64,000 nt of DNA. It comes from Candidatus Competibacteraceae bacterium (lineage in GTDB: Bacteria > Pseudomonadota > Gammaproteobacteria > Competibacterales > Competibacteraceae). The position numbers and the translations under genes were made by a program. Each line of letters begins with the position of its first letter. Position 1 is the stretch's first letter. Under the pieces are notes generated by a model that worked only from the letters and a program-made list of their open reading frames with translations, was not told where the DNA came from and did not search any database. This document shows, one piece after another, positions 8,215 through 18,566 of this stretch. The stretch covers positions 62,001-126,000 of the forward strand of contig JADJQQ010000003.1 in NCBI GenBank assembly GCA_016712625.1, given 5' to 3'.

Positions 8215-10324
8215 AGTCGCCTTCTCTCCGCGCTTGTGCCGCCTTGGCCTGTGCCCGATAACGCGCAAAAGCAACCACCCCTTCGGCCATGCGCTTTTCC
8301 CAGGCATCGGCAGCGTTGATGTCCGGTAGGCAGCCCCGCTCTTTTTTGAACTTCAAGGCGCGTTTTGCCAGTTCGCGTGCTTCGTCTTCGGGGATGTTAA
8401 CTTTCTTGGCGGCAATGCTGGCTTGCACCTGACGCAGCGATTTCTCGTCCATCGCTTTCGCCAGCACTGCATAAGCGGCATCGAAGGGGTTGATGCGGTC
8501 GATCAGGTCGATGTCTAGATCACGCACGTTGACGAACTTGCGCACGCCATCCAGCAAGGCCGTATTGCCGTGCGTTGCGCCGTTGCCATTCGCATCGGCT
8601 TGGGCCAGCGCCAGCTTCGCCTGTTGGGTGATATTCATCGCAGCGATGGCGTGTTGGCGAACAGCCTCCCGATCGGCGTCGCTCAGTTCCGGGTAACGCT
8701 CGCGCACGATCTTGCCCATGCGCAACTGGGTTAGCTCTTCGGGCAAGGTGTTTTCCTGATCGAACAAGCCGCGCTCCAGGACGGTCTTGTCTTGTAAGAA
8801 ATGGGTGACGACTTCGTTCAAGTCCTCTTTGCAGATGCGCGTCGCCTCCACGCTCTGCGGTGTGACCAGCCCGTTGATTTCCAGATGAATCTGGCCAGTA
8901 TTCTGGTTCACCCCAATATTATGGCCGCCTTCCTGGTAGCCTTCTTCGCCGTAATCGAAGCCTTCTTTTGGGCCGCTATTCTTGGGTGTAAATTCATAAC
9001 GCGGCGCCAAGACCTGTTCCATGAGCAGGCTGGCGGAAATAGCTTTGAGCATGTCGTTCACCGCCTCAGCCACGGCGGTTTGGTCAGCCGCCGGTTCGGC
9101 GATCAGGTTGGTGAAACGCGCCCGCTCCTTACCCTCGGCATCCCGTGTGGCGCGACCAATAATCTGCACGATCTCGGTCAAGCTGCTGCGGTAGCCGATG
9201 GTTAGGGCGTGTTCGCACCAAATCCAATCAAAGCCTTCCTTCGCCATGCCCAGCGCGATGATGACATCCACATGATCGCGGTGCGCTTTCTGCGCTGGGT
9301 TCTTCAGGGCAGCCAACACGCGGGAGCGCATAGCCAAATCGCTATCGTCCACGAGGTCCGCCACCTTGAGCGTGCGGCCCTCCCGGGTTTGGATCTGGTG
9401 GAAACCGGTGATGGGATCAATGCCTTGCCAATCGCCCAACGCATTCATAATCTCGTTAACCTCACGCTCCTTGTCCTTGAGGCTTTCGCGGGCATTGACG
9501 TTAGGAATATGGACGATGGTTTTTAGGGCTGGGTCGAGCACCTTGTTGATGGCCTCCACGTAGCGCCCGGTGTAGAAGAAGTAGCCGATGTCTAGTGACT
9601 TGAGCCAGTGGTAGCCGTTGAGTTGTTCGTAATAGGTGTAGGTCACCGTCTCAAACCGGGCCTCATCCGCTGGGGCCAGTACCGCTTCACTGTCACCCCG
9701 AAAGTAGGAGCCGGTCATGGCCAGCAGATGCACTTGGTCACGGGTGATGAAGGCACCCAACTGGCTGCCCAGCTTGTTGTCTGGATTGCTGGAGACATGG
9801 TGAAACTCATCGATGGCAATCAGGCGGTTGTCGAATGCCTCGACGCCCAGTTCCTCCACGGCGAAGCGGAAGGTGGCATGGGTACAGATCAGTATCTTGT
9901 CTGTGCTTTCCAGAAAATGGCGCACAGCGCCCACTTTGGACTTGGCCACCCGTAGCTCGTCAACGCCCGGGAGATTGCACAGATTCCACTGCGGGGCCAC
10001 CTGCCAATCCCAATAGAAACCAAGCTGGCTGAGAGGCTCGTCGGCAAAGCTGCCACCGATGGAACGCTCCGGCACGACGATGATCGCCTGCCGCAAGCCC
10101 TGGTTGTTGAGCTTATCCAGGGCGATGAACATCAGCGCACGGGATTTGCCGGAGGCCGGAGGCGACTTGATCAGCAGATATTGCTCGCCACGCTTGGCGT
10201 AAGCGCGTTCCTGCATGGCGCGCATTCCCAGTTCGTTGGCCTTGCTGGAGGCGCCGGTGCGCGCTGTGGTGATGGATACCGAGGGAACGGTATACGTATT
10301 GGTCGGGTTGATCGGATGGGTCAT
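8207..10324 (-). CDS. DEAD/DEAH-type superfamily 2 helicase of a restriction-like operon
   Basis: A 705-residue protein with Walker A SPPASGKSRAL near residue 54, motif II DEFHH near 173, motif III AMTGSYF and motif VI QIIGRATRD near 391. This is the layout of restriction-type SF2 translocases. It starts with ATG at 10324, overlapping the preceding DUF1016 stop as ATGA, and its stop overlaps the GIY-YIG gene. In this context it should translocate on DNA and power cleavage by the associated nucleases. Confidence 0.9.
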   Translation of the reverse strand: MTHPINPTNTYTVPSVSITTARTGASSKANELGMRAMQERAYAKRGEQYLLIKSPPASGKSRALMFIALDKLNNQGLRQAIIVVPERSIGGSFADEPLSQLGFYWDWQVAPQWNLCNLPGVDELRVAKSKVGAVRHFLESTDKILICTHATFRFAVEELGVEAFDNRLIAIDEFHHVSSNPDNKLGSQLGAFITRDQVHLLAMTGSYFRGDSEAVLAPADEARFETVTYTYYEQLNGYHWLKSLDIGYFFYTGRYVEAINKVLDPALKTIVHIPNVNARESLKDKEREVNEIMNALGDWQGIDPITGFHQIQTREGRTLKVADLVDDSDLAMRSRVLAALKNPAQKAHRDHVDVIIALGMAKEGFDWIWCEHALTIGYRSSLTEIVQIIGRATRDAEGKERARFTNLIAEPAADQTAVAEAVNDMLKAISASLLMEQVLAPRYEFTPKNSGPKEGFDYGEEGYQEGGHNIGVNQNTGQIHLEINGLVTPQSVEATRICKEDLNEVVTHFLQDKTVLERGLFDQENTLPEELTQLRMGKIVRERYPELSDADREAVRQHAIAAMNITQQAKLALAQADANGNGATHGNTALLDGVRKFVNVRDLDIDLIDRINPFDAAYAVLAKAMDEKSLRQVQASIAAKKVNIPEDEARELAKRALKFKKERGCLPDINAADAWEKRMAEGVVAFARYRAQAKAAQARREGDYG

Positions 10325-11382
10325 TGCGAGTCGTCTTCCTTGGGTTTGTCGCCGCCTGTCAGTTCGCGCTCGATCTGCTCGATGCTGGGCAAGCTGGTTT
10401 GCAGTTCCGGCGGCAGCGATTCCAGTAACTGATATTCAGCAACGCCCAACGGTTGAGCATTGGTGCGCAAGGCATATTCCGCCACCACTTTGTTTTTGCT
10501 GCGACACAGCAGCAGACCAATCGTAGGATTGTCTTGTGGATGCTTGAGTTGCTCATCCACAGCCGTAAGGTAAAAGCTTAATTGCCCAAGATGCTCGGGT
10601 TTGAACTTGCCGCCTTTGAGTTCAATCACCACATAGCAGCGCAATTTGAGATGGTAAAACAGCAGGTCAATGAAGAACTCGTCACCGCCGACATCCAGCA
10701 ACACCTGCCGTCCCACGAACGCAAAGCCCGCGCCCAATTCCAGCAAAAATTCGGTAACGTGTTTCACCAGCGCCTTTTCGATCTCGCGTTCTTGCGCTTC
10801 GTCGGCCAACCCCAGAAAGTCGAAGCGATAGGGATCTTTCAGCGATTCACGAGCCAGATCGGATTGGGGCTTGGGCAGCGTGGCCGGAAAATTGGTTATC
10901 GCTTTGCCGCTGCGCTCCCGTTGGCGGGTTTCGATCTGCATTTCCAAAATATTGCGTGACCAATTATGTTCTATCGCGCACGCCAGATACCAATCCCGCT
11001 CTTCGCGGTTCTTGAGTTTGTCCATCAGGGTGCAAAGGTGAAACCACGGCAATCGTGCAGCAACCTGCTGCACAAATTCCGCCTCGGGCCATGCCTGGGT
11101 GAAGGCGCGCATGTACTTGAGATTGCGTGGCGAAAAACCCTTCATGTCGGGAAAGGCCGCGCGCAAATCCCGCGCCAGCCGTTCGATCACCTTTGTACCC
11201 CAGCCCTGTTCAGCCTGCCTTGCTAGAATGTCGCGCCCGATTTGCCAGTAAAGCAGCACCAATTCACGGTTGACCGCCAGCGTGGCGCGCTGCTGGGCGG
11301 TGTGAATACGGCCCTTGCGATCGGCTAGCCAGTCGGCATATCCGGCAGGTGGCGGGGTCAGGTTGATGGGTCTGTCGCTCAT
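10321..11382 (-). CDS. DUF1016/YhcG-family PD-(D/E)XK nuclease
   Basis: A 353-residue protein with the family layout: an N-terminal DUF1016 domain (LLYWQIGRDIL, ERLARDLRAAFPDMKGFSPRN, WSRNILEMQIETR) and a C-terminal nuclease domain with FFIDLLFYH and the catalytic VIELKGG. Such proteins often travel with methylases and helicases. Both ends overlap neighbours by 4 bases (ATGA), so the operon is translationally coupled. A fragment of a different YhcG-family gene lies at 20225-20472. Confidence 0.9.
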   Translation of the reverse strand: MSDRPINLTPPPAGYADWLADRKGRIHTAQQRATLAVNRELVLLYWQIGRDILARQAEQGWGTKVIERLARDLRAAFPDMKGFSPRNLKYMRAFTQAWPEAEFVQQVAARLPWFHLCTLMDKLKNREERDWYLACAIEHNWSRNILEMQIETRQRERSGKAITNFPATLPKPQSDLARESLKDPYRFDFLGLADEAQEREIEKALVKHVTEFLLELGAGFAFVGRQVLLDVGGDEFFIDLLFYHLKLRCYVVIELKGGKFKPEHLGQLSFYLTAVDEQLKHPQDNPTIGLLLCRSKNKVVAEYALRTNAQPLGVAEYQLLESLPPELQTSLPSIEQIERELTGGDKPKEDDSQ

Positions 11383-14169
11383 GATGCTTTTTTCCCACTT
11401 TTTGCTTTGGAGGTGGGTTTGGCCACCGCCGTCATCTTGGTATACAGATCAAACAGCTTTTCCAGCCGCTCCGTATCATTTTTGAAGCGGCGGCCGATGT
11501 AGATGCGTTCCAGCACTTCGTCGTTGCGCGCGTGGGCATGGCGCAGGTTCTCCGGCATGGCGTCCGGGTCGTAGAGATCGGCAATGGTGGCGGGGAAATG
11601 CACTTCGCGGGCGAGCAGGATGTTTTCGGCGCAGGCCGTCAGGTCGGCCTTGTTCTGCTCGGTGAGCTTGGGCACGGGGAAGGTGTTCCAGCCGAGGGTG
11701 TTGGAATACGAAAAGTCCGTCCGCATCCGCACGCAGACCGTGCCGATCCAGACCCAGTGCAGGCGTGAGGCGATGAGCGCCATGTTCCAGAGGGGGGCGT
11801 CGTAGAGGGCGAAGTTTCGGTCACCGACAATCGTGTCGCTATCTTCAAGGCCAATCGGAAGATAGTCGCGATTCTCAGAACTGACGCGGGCAACAATCAA
11901 TGAGTAGTTATTTGCAATGGATTGGATTTGGCGAAACCGATGAGGAAATGCTGCTGCCGGGCGTGTTTCAGCAGCTTTGCTTTCAGAACGCATTTTAGAA
12001 ACTGCATCAATGCGGCGTTTCAGTTCGGGGATCGTTTCCGCATCTGCACGCTCGTTGTCCTTAATCCACAGACAATATCGCTGCTCGCCGCGAATAAACT
12101 CCTGAGCGCCGAGAAATCGTCTGACGAAGTGAGCGGTATCGGGCCATTCACGTAGCAAGTTAGCGCGTTCGTCCAGCGTAAGGAATAAGTGTCCTCCATC
12201 CGTTGGCTTGTTGCCCCACTCCATCAACCCCCGTCCGTCTGTCGGCTTAGAAATGGGCGAAACGATGATGTCTGGCCCACTGACTAGGTACGCGTTGATG
12301 AACTCAGTTTGCTTTTCAATAGTGGCACCAGTATCAGTAATGGAAAAAAGACGCTTGGTTTTTTTGTGGAGATCGGCAACCCCCACAATCACCACTGTCA
12401 CTCCCGCATTATAGCTGGCTAAATTAGCCCATTTGAAACTGGTGTGGGCAAAGGTGATAGCGTGGCCGCTGGAAAAAATCAGTGGCCATAAAATGGGCAC
12501 TTGCTGGCCTTGACAAATCGAGTTGGTAGATACGAACGCTGCGGTGCAGGGGTCGCGTACCGTAGTCGGCAGCCTTCATAAACCAACCCGCCACATAATC
12601 CAGCGACTTCCAGCTTTTGGTGCGATTGGCAAAGACACCCTGTAAATCAGCCTTCTGTTCAGCAGTTTGCCAAGTGGACCCCAGGTAAGGCGGATTCCCG
12701 CAGATATACGTCTCCCCACCTTCATTCTCAAAGTCGATTTCCGCCTGATCCAACGGCGTGCCAAACAAATCATCCGCCACCACCTTCACCCCTGTTCCGG
12801 TCGGCGGGCAGATGGAGAGCCAATCCAGCCGCAGCGCGTTGCCGCAGACGATCCAGTTCTTTGCGTCCAGCGGGAGGAAGTCCTGCAGGGCGTCCTTCTG
12901 CCCGCGATACAGCACATCGCACTGGAACTCGGCAATGATCAGCGCCAGGCGGGCGATCTCCGCCGGGAAGTCGCGTAGCTCAATGCCTCTGAAGTTGGTG
13001 AGCGGTATCTCGCTGCCCAGGTGCGACTCGCTCCGGCGGCGGTTGATTTCGGCCTCAATCTCGCGCATCTGCTTGTAGGCGATGACCAAAAAATTGCCGC
13101 TGCCGCAGGCTGGATCGAACATCCGGATGCGGGCCATCCGTTTGCGCAAATTGAGCAGCTTTATCTTGTTGTCGCCGGCCTCGTTCAGTTGCGCGCGCAG
13201 CTCATCGAGGAACAGGGGGTTCAACACCTTAAGGATGTTCGGCACGCTGGTGTAGTGCATGCCCAGCGCGCCGCGCTCTGCGTCGTCGGCGACGGCCTGG
13301 ATCATGCTGCCGAAGATGTCCGGGTTGATCCGCTTCCAGTTCAGGTTGCCGGCATGGATCAGGTAGCTGCGCGCCATGCGGGTGAAGCGCGGTACCTCGG
13401 TGCTACCGGAGAACAAGTCGCCATTGACATAGGGAAAGCCATTAGCCCAATTGGGTAGCCGAGGCTGGGCATGGGCGCGCTCGGCGACCTTCAGATTCAT
13501 CGCGCGGAAAATGGCTTGCAGCACGGCATGGGTATTGGAACCATCGCGCTCGCTCATCTGCTCCACGGTCTGAGTGAACAGACCTTCGCCGTTGAAAATA
13601 TCCGTATCCTCAGCAAAAAAGCAGAAAATCAAGCGCGCCATAAAATGGTTCATGGCGGCGCGGCGCTCATCGGTAGCCCAGTCCGGGTTTTCGCGCAGCA
13701 GTTCGACGTAGAGCTTGTTCAGCCGCCCGGTGGCGCGCACATCAATAGGGTTATCCTTGATCTCCTTGATGGTGGAGATGCCCGCCAAGGGCAGGAAAAA
13801 ACCAAAGTGGTTGGCAAAATCCGGGTAAGCGCAAGCGATGGTCTCACCACTGGCCAGCTCCTCAGCTTCCAGGGTCTGCCCGTCAGTGGCCAGAAGAAAT
13901 CGAGCCTTGGCTTTCGGGGTGGCCGGGCTGGTGCGCAAGCGATGCAGAGTTTCGCCGACGGTGGCGTCGGCGCATACGGCCATGTGGAGGTAATGGCGCT
14001 GGAGTACGCCGCCAGGCACATCCGACGTGTTACTGTTACCGGTGCGCAGGCGCTTTAGGGCCGTCTCCTTATGGCCGAACGCCGCCAGAAATGCGAACGG
14101 AAACTCTGCCGCATCGAAGGGCTGGAGGGCTAGGTCTGATAGGGCGGATTCGATTTCTACTGCATTCAA
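11379..14169 (-). pseudogene. MmeI-type adenine DNA methyltransferase, one frameshift
   Basis: First gene of the operon. The N-terminal 535 or so residues read from 14169 and include the SAM site FDPACGSGNFLV and the catalytic ICGNPPY. The frame then shifts at a run of four G (12549-12552 on the plus strand). Removing one base restores the family sequence (FVSTNSICQGQQVPILWPL, HTSFKWANLASYNAGV) through to 11379. The rebuilt protein would be about 930 residues, normal for the MmeI/class I methylase family. I see no convincing nuclease motif in its N-terminus, so cutting is probably done by partners. The shift may be a sequencing error. Confidence 0.85.
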
Positions 14170-14336
14170 GGGGCGTCGAGCTTGGGTGATGTTACGGGGG
14201 GAGTTTAAAGATTCGTTCCAATGAGCAATCCGTCAATGATCGAGCAAAAGGCATTGTGCAAGAAGCCGCGTAGCAAATCACCTCATCATTGACTTGACAG
14301 TAGGTCGCCGTCGCCCGCTGAGCCGACACCACCCCA

Positions 14337-14879
14337 CTACGCTTCTTTCAGCTTCTCTTTTTTACCTTTCAAGCTCAACGTCGCCTTGATGGCATTGGGA
14401 TTGGGCAACGCGGATGCCGGTGTAGCAACGGGCGTTTTTGTTTTAGGTAAAGCGGATGCCGGTGGGTCAACGGACACCTTAGCAGTGTCCGCGAGGGGTG
14501 GTGTCGCTTCTGCGGCGGGTTTCGCTTTCTTCTTGAAGACTTGTATCGCCGGACGCTTGAGGGTGATACGGCCGTCCTGCAACTGATCCAGTGATCCGCT
14601 CGAGGCGGCGACCCACTGCGGATCATCCTTCGCCGCCTGTTCAAGCTTCTTCCATAGCTTGGCAGTCAGGATCGCGATGACGATCCTCTCGCCGGTTTCA
14701 ATACCGATTTTAATACTACTACTCTGCACGATAAGGGGTTTAGGCAGTTTGGAGAATTTAACAGTGAGTTCCAGCCGACCAGGTACGAGATTTCCCTTTG
14801 GCAGCGCCGTAGTGTGAGCAAGCAGGGTAGGACAGTGCGCCGTCTGGGGCTTAACGCGGGACATTAACCGCTTTAGCAT
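14337..14879 (-). CDS. Small basic protein, paralogue of 34359-34814
   Basis: A 180-residue protein. The core LVPGRLELTVKF...KLWKKLEQAAKDDPQWVA...ITLKRPAIQVFKKK is followed by a Pro/Ala-rich tail with three short repeats of the type PASALP, ending in basic residues. The core aligns with the protein at 34359-34814 and, in part, with a scrap at 43170-43330. I do not recognise the family with certainty; a link to FinO-like plasmid RNA-binding proteins is possible but unproven. It may be a plasmid-borne gene copied several times. Confidence 0.55.
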   Translation of the reverse strand: MLKRLMSRVKPQTAHCPTLLAHTTALPKGNLVPGRLELTVKFSKLPKPLIVQSSSIKIGIETGERIVIAILTAKLWKKLEQAAKDDPQWVAASSGSLDQLQDGRITLKRPAIQVFKKKAKPAAEATPPLADTAKVSVDPPASALPKTKTPVATPASALPNPNAIKATLSLKGKKEKLKEA

Positions 14880-15243
14880 CTTCGGCTTCTATGCGGGTGA
14901 CCACGCCCACGGTCTGACCCGCCAGATCAATACGCGCTGTACCGGTGTGTTGCAAGCGGTGTTGATAGGCCCTTGTCGTTGGTGGCTCGATCAAGTTCGG
15001 TGTTCTCCGCGTCAAACAAATCCGCGACCGCCCAATGCCAGCGGCGGTTTCAAAAGGCGCGCTGGCGATGGGCTCGGTCGCGCCGTCACTGGCGGCGCTG
15101 ACACAGTGCGGCTAAATTAATCAGCGTGTTGTTTGCTGGGTTTCAATACAGCTTGCGAGGCCCCAACACCCGTTCGCCGTGTGTCCACCATTTGGCGAGT
15201 ATAGAGGCGTAGATCATGATGAGTGAGCATTACTCAAATTTTT
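14880..15243. other. Gap without a supported gene; contains a dispersed repeat
   Basis: I see no intact gene here. The segment 14972-15215 is a diverged copy of 41784-42028. The remainder looks like decayed coding DNA with stops in all frames. Confidence 0.6.
14972..15215. repeat. Dispersed direct repeat, copy A (about 244 bp)
   Basis: Matches 41784-42028 in the same orientation with scattered differences. The best conserved block is GACACAGTGCGGCTAAATTA, followed by GTTTGCTGGGTTT and GTATAGAGGCGTAGATC. The two copies bracket most of the defence genes (15.2-41.8 kb). The origin is unclear; both copies lie beside plasmid-type genes. Confidence 0.8.
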
Positions 15244-15997
15244 GGGTAGTGGCTCACTGAAGTGAGATCGGTTAATCTCATGCTATGAACTGTTATCATT
15301 GTGGCAGCGAGCGAACCCGCAAGCACGGCAAGACGGGGAACGGCAAGCAGCGTTACCACTGCCGGGCGTGTGGGCGCAGTTTCCGAGAGCAGCCCGAAGC
15401 GCCGGGCTATACGGACGCGGCGAAAGCACAAATTCTGCGGGCCTATCAAGAACGCACCTCTTTGCGGGGCCTGAGCCGCATTTTCGGGGTATCGCGCAAC
15501 ACGGTGTCAGCATGGCTCAAAAAAAGCCCAGAATCTGCCGCCCCTGGAGGCCACGCTGGCTCCGGCCCAGCCCTTGGAAGGGCTGGAGCTGGATGAACTG
15601 TGGCGCTTCGTGCGCCATCGTCGACTAGGGGTGATGGCTGTGGCTGGCCCTGTGTCGGCGTACCCGCCAGATCGTCGCTTACGCGCTGGGTCCGCGCGAT
15701 GATGCGACCGCCCGGCTCCTTTGGATCGCATCCCGCTGGCTTACCGCCAGAGTCTGCTTTATACCGATCACCTGGAGAGCTACCACAACATCTTGCCTGC
15801 CGCTCAGCATCGGGCCGCTTATGCCAAAGGCTCCACGAATCACGTGGAGCGTTTCAACAACACGCTTCGCCAGCGCCTCGGCCGCTTCGTTCGCAAAACG
15901 CTCTCCTTTTCCAAGTCCGTTCAGATGCATGAGATCGCTATCCGCCTCTTCTTGCATCACTATAACTCAGCCTGCTCACCTTAGTGAGCCACTACCC
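15244..15997 (+). mobile_element. IS1-family insertion sequence, transposase frameshifted
   Basis: The terminal repeats are GGGTAGTGGCTCACT at 15244 and its complement ending at 15997, giving 754 bp. The first ORF (15285-15596) encodes an InsA-like zinc finger with paired CxxC motifs (NCYHCGS, YHCRACGRSF) and a helix-turn-helix. The InsB-like part is in pieces; the last (15721-15984) reads LLYTDHLESYHNILP...FNNTLRQRLGRFVRKT. At least two frameshifts lie near 15620-15720, so the element is probably inactive. I could not find a target duplication. Confidence 0.85.
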
Positions 15998-16081
15998 TTA
16001 TCTGAGAAATAAATATATCTATAAAATGAGGAAGGTCTAAGAATTTCAAGCATTCACCGCTAAAACGCCCCGGAAACAGAA

Positions 16082-16249
16082 TCAGCGTCCCAAAGCACGC
16101 GAGGTGCGCTGAACGGCTTCGTTATCAGGACACTGCTGGCGAATTTTTTGCCCGGCGCTCGAATTGGCCAGCGAGAGACACAGTTTTCGCAGTTGTTCGA
16201 CGGTTTTAAGGCGGTTTGTCACCGCTTCCCGGCTCATGTCAATCTTCAT
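16082..16249 (-). CDS. Small ORF coupled to the nucleotidyltransferase gene
   Basis: A 55-residue ORF, MKIDMSREAVTNRLK..., whose ATG lies within the last codons of the upstream nucleotidyltransferase gene, an overlap that suggests translational coupling. It is helical and basic with no family I recognise. Small partners of this kind often accompany MNT-type nucleotidyltransferases in toxin-antitoxin pairs, but that is inference. Confidence 0.45.
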   Translation of the reverse strand: MKIDMSREAVTNRLKTVEQLRKLCLSLANSSAGQKIRQQCPDNEAVQRTSRALGR

Positions 16250-16701
16250 CCATCAGCCCCGATAAATAGTCAATATCGTCTTGGTCTTTACCGCTATTTC
16301 GCAAGGATTTCAAGGCAATGAGACCCTGGGGGGAGAGCACTTTCAACGCCCCGCCTTCCCATTCCACTGCCACTCGGCTATCCCACGACGCTTGGGTTTC
16401 CGGCGTGACCAGCAGTAAATCCAGCGCCAGGTGCTCGCTTGATGCGGGATCTATTTTGGTCAGGCGCTGAATACGCACCGCCCCATCGTGAAATCGCATC
16501 GAGGGCAGCAATCACAAAACCCTGTGGTTCCACCGTTTTCCTGACGTTATCCCGCCCCTCGGGCTCTACCATCAGGTCAATATCGAGCGTGGCTCTGGGT
16601 CTGGCATAAACCGCGAGCGCCAGCCCGCCGCACAGGGCGTAATCAATCCCCGCACGATCCAGCGCCTGAGTGAGACGAGTCAATTCTAGGAGTAAATCCA
16701 T
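16239..16701 (-). pseudogene. MNT/AbiEii-like nucleotidyltransferase, one frameshift
   Basis: The N-terminal frame (from 16701) has YALCGGLALAVYARPRATLDIDL, with the GG and DxD pattern of the nucleotidyltransferase fold. The C-terminal frame (to 16239) reads MRFHDGAVRIQRLTKID...ISPQGLIALK-like sequence. Dropping one base in the GGG at 16503-16505 joins them smoothly (IAASMRFHDG). The rebuilt protein of about 153 residues resembles stand-alone nucleotidyltransferases of toxin-antitoxin or abortive infection pairs. It may be intact in reality. Confidence 0.65.
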
Positions 16702-16921
16702 CGCTGAAAATTTTTTTCAAGTGTTGAAAGCTCCTCATCCCCGGCCCTTCTCCCAAAGGATAAGGAAAGATCAAGGAGCGCGTGTCCAATCCACACAAAC
16801 TAGACCGTTCACCTTGCGAAAGTGTGCCAGATTGTGATCGGCATAGGGGGCAGCAGTTAGCTGCGCCCCTGCCACACCACCTGGCATGCGGGTCCGCGCC
16901 AGGCGGTTCGAGACGTTGAGG

Positions 16922-17290
16922 TCATGCGAGTCGTGGGAAGCCAAGATTATCGAAATATTTGACCGTGAGTAGGCGGCTCAGACCAGCCTCGCTGTGGCGC
17001 CACCAACTGCCGGTTCCCCCGGCGATCTGAGCGGCCAAATCATGGCTCGCACCAAGGCTTCGCAGGCGACTGTAATCCGTGGTCCCCGTGCGCCAGTGCT
17101 TGAGTTGGATGGCTCTTAAGCGGCGCCGCGTCCATGAGTCCAGGTCTTTGAACGCCTGTGGGGTTCGAGCGAGGCGGAAGTAGGACTTCCAACCCGGCAG
17201 ATATTCCCGCATTTGCTCGGCGACCTGGTTCATGCCCTTGCCACCAACCCGCTTGGTGAGGGTCAGCACCAACCGGCAAAGTGGCTGATG
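16922..17290 (-). pseudogene. Group II intron maturase/reverse transcriptase, C-terminal remnant
   Basis: The minus strand encodes the typical maturase tail: GWKSYFRLARTPQAFKDLD, WTRRRLRAIQLKHW, a GASHDLA segment, then LTVKYFDNLGFPRLA before the stop at 16922. The reverse-transcriptase core is absent and a frame change occurs near 17240. I did not find a domain V hairpin, so this is a dead fragment. Confidence 0.8.
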
Positions 17291-17365
17291 CGGATAGCTT
17301 AGAGAAAGGACATCAGCCGTCAAAACCAAAGCTTGCGAATCAGTAATACACTCAACAACCACCAC

Positions 17366-17782
17366 TAAATCTGGTGGTTGACGATCATCGGATTAAAACA
17401 TCAACGGAAGAGAAACGGCTGAAAGCTGGTGGTTTGCACCACGGGCTAAAGCTGCCTATGGAAAATCAAGAAATAATCCAAAGCTGACATCGGCCCACAT
17501 CCAAATTATCTCGTATTACTCCAGCCGCGGCACCTCGATCCTACTGGCAAGAATCGCTCCTCATTCCGACATATCCCGCTTCGTCACTTTGGCCTGATCC
17601 ACGCTAGAGCCAGCCCAACTATCGGATAAGCATTCATCGAAAAATCCATGGCATTCGAAAAATTTTACGATTCTAGTCGTTATAGATAGCAAGGTATCAG
17701 GAAATTGAACCAACCGCCGGGACCAAAAAACCATTGGTTTCAATTGTTAAAGATAAGACTTCCATGCTGGAGAAATTAAGAA
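17366..17782. other. Gap without a supported gene
   Basis: About 400 bases, more AT-rich than the surroundings, with no ORF that resembles a protein family on either strand. I see nothing functional that I can support here. Confidence 0.5.
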
Positions 17783-17789
17783 ATGGAGT

Positions 17790-18030
17790 CCTCAATTTTT
17801 CGTCAAATCGAATGCGCACGAATACCTGATCGTCGGCCGCGGTGGCGCGATCCGCAACCGGGGTCCGGCGGCGAGCGCGTTTTTGCCGCCGGGCGCGACC
17901 CCAGTGCTGGTGCCGAGCACCCAGCAGGAGGCCATCCTCTTCCAGATGCGCCAGGAAGGAGCAGGACGGGATTCCGCTGCGGTTCAAGGAGGCAGCGCCA
18001 TTTATTGGATCGATAGGCCAGTCACCGCGC
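17790..18030 (+). pseudogene. SPFH-domain-like fragment
   Basis: In one frame the plus strand reads EYLIVGRGGAIRNRGPAASA, then FLPPGATPVLVPSTQQEAILF. This resembles the start of SPFH/band-7 type proteins (EYLIV.RGG.....G....F). The frame is interrupted near 17950 and again at 18040, where the duplicated segment begins. It has no start or end. The match is short and by eye, so the family call is tentative. Confidence 0.35.
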
Positions 18031-18059
18031 AGTCCTGTAAGCATTCCGGCCGGGCCCCA

Positions 18060-18415
18060 GGCACCGCCGCGCCCAGCGCGGCGTGCTCGACCGGGGCGGC
18101 GCGTCCAGGTGCTCGTACCAATACCGCGCCGTTTCGGGGTCCAATACGCCCGCCTCGTCGCCTAAGACCCGCCGCAGCCGCAGCCAGCCAACAACGTGCG
18201 CGCAGTCGATGCCATCGCCATGGTCGGTTGCCAGCTCGAACATCCACGCTTCCACCGGCGGCGGGCGACAGGCCGGCGGCGCGTCGTCGGATCGCCGCCC
18301 GCACCAAGCGGTTGGCCAGCCCGGGCGGCAGGGCGTCGGCAAGCCGCAGCTGATGAATCCAGAAAGCGCAATAACCGATGAAGGGCCGTTGCAATCGGGC
18401 ATGGGTTTCGATCAT
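18060..18415 (-). pseudogene. Truncated, frameshifted copy of the 195-residue hypothetical gene
   Basis: Begins MIETHARLQRPFIGYCAFW like the gene at 6153-6740, shifts frame near 18290 and loses its last third where the repeat ends. It sits just downstream of the vWA gene, which I take to be its native place. Confidence 0.7.
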
Positions 18416-18566
18416 TTGGGGTCGCCTCCGAACAGACGCGAGGAGCCGCCAGGAGCAGCTTTCAACAAACCATCGCTCAAAGAGCCAAAATCCGCTTCTC
18501 CCGCGCCTTCGTCAACCAGCGCGGGAACTCGTTCAATAGCCGGTCGTACAGTTCGGCGTCCTTGAT
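18060..18566. repeat. 507-bp direct repeat, copy B
   Basis: Matches 6386-6891 almost base for base. Here the vWA gene upstream on the minus strand is intact, whereas the following 195-residue gene is truncated at 18060 and frameshifted by an extra base near 18290 (GTCGTCGGATC versus GTCGTGGATC). Copy B therefore keeps the original vWA side of the locus, and copy A keeps the other side. Confidence 0.9.

Noticed and set aside
13471..14058. 195-residue open frame on the plus strand
   Set aside because: Antisense to the methylase N-terminal region, which matches its family.
16922..17365. A complete group II intron
   Set aside because: Only the maturase tail is present; no reverse-transcriptase core or domain V structure was found.
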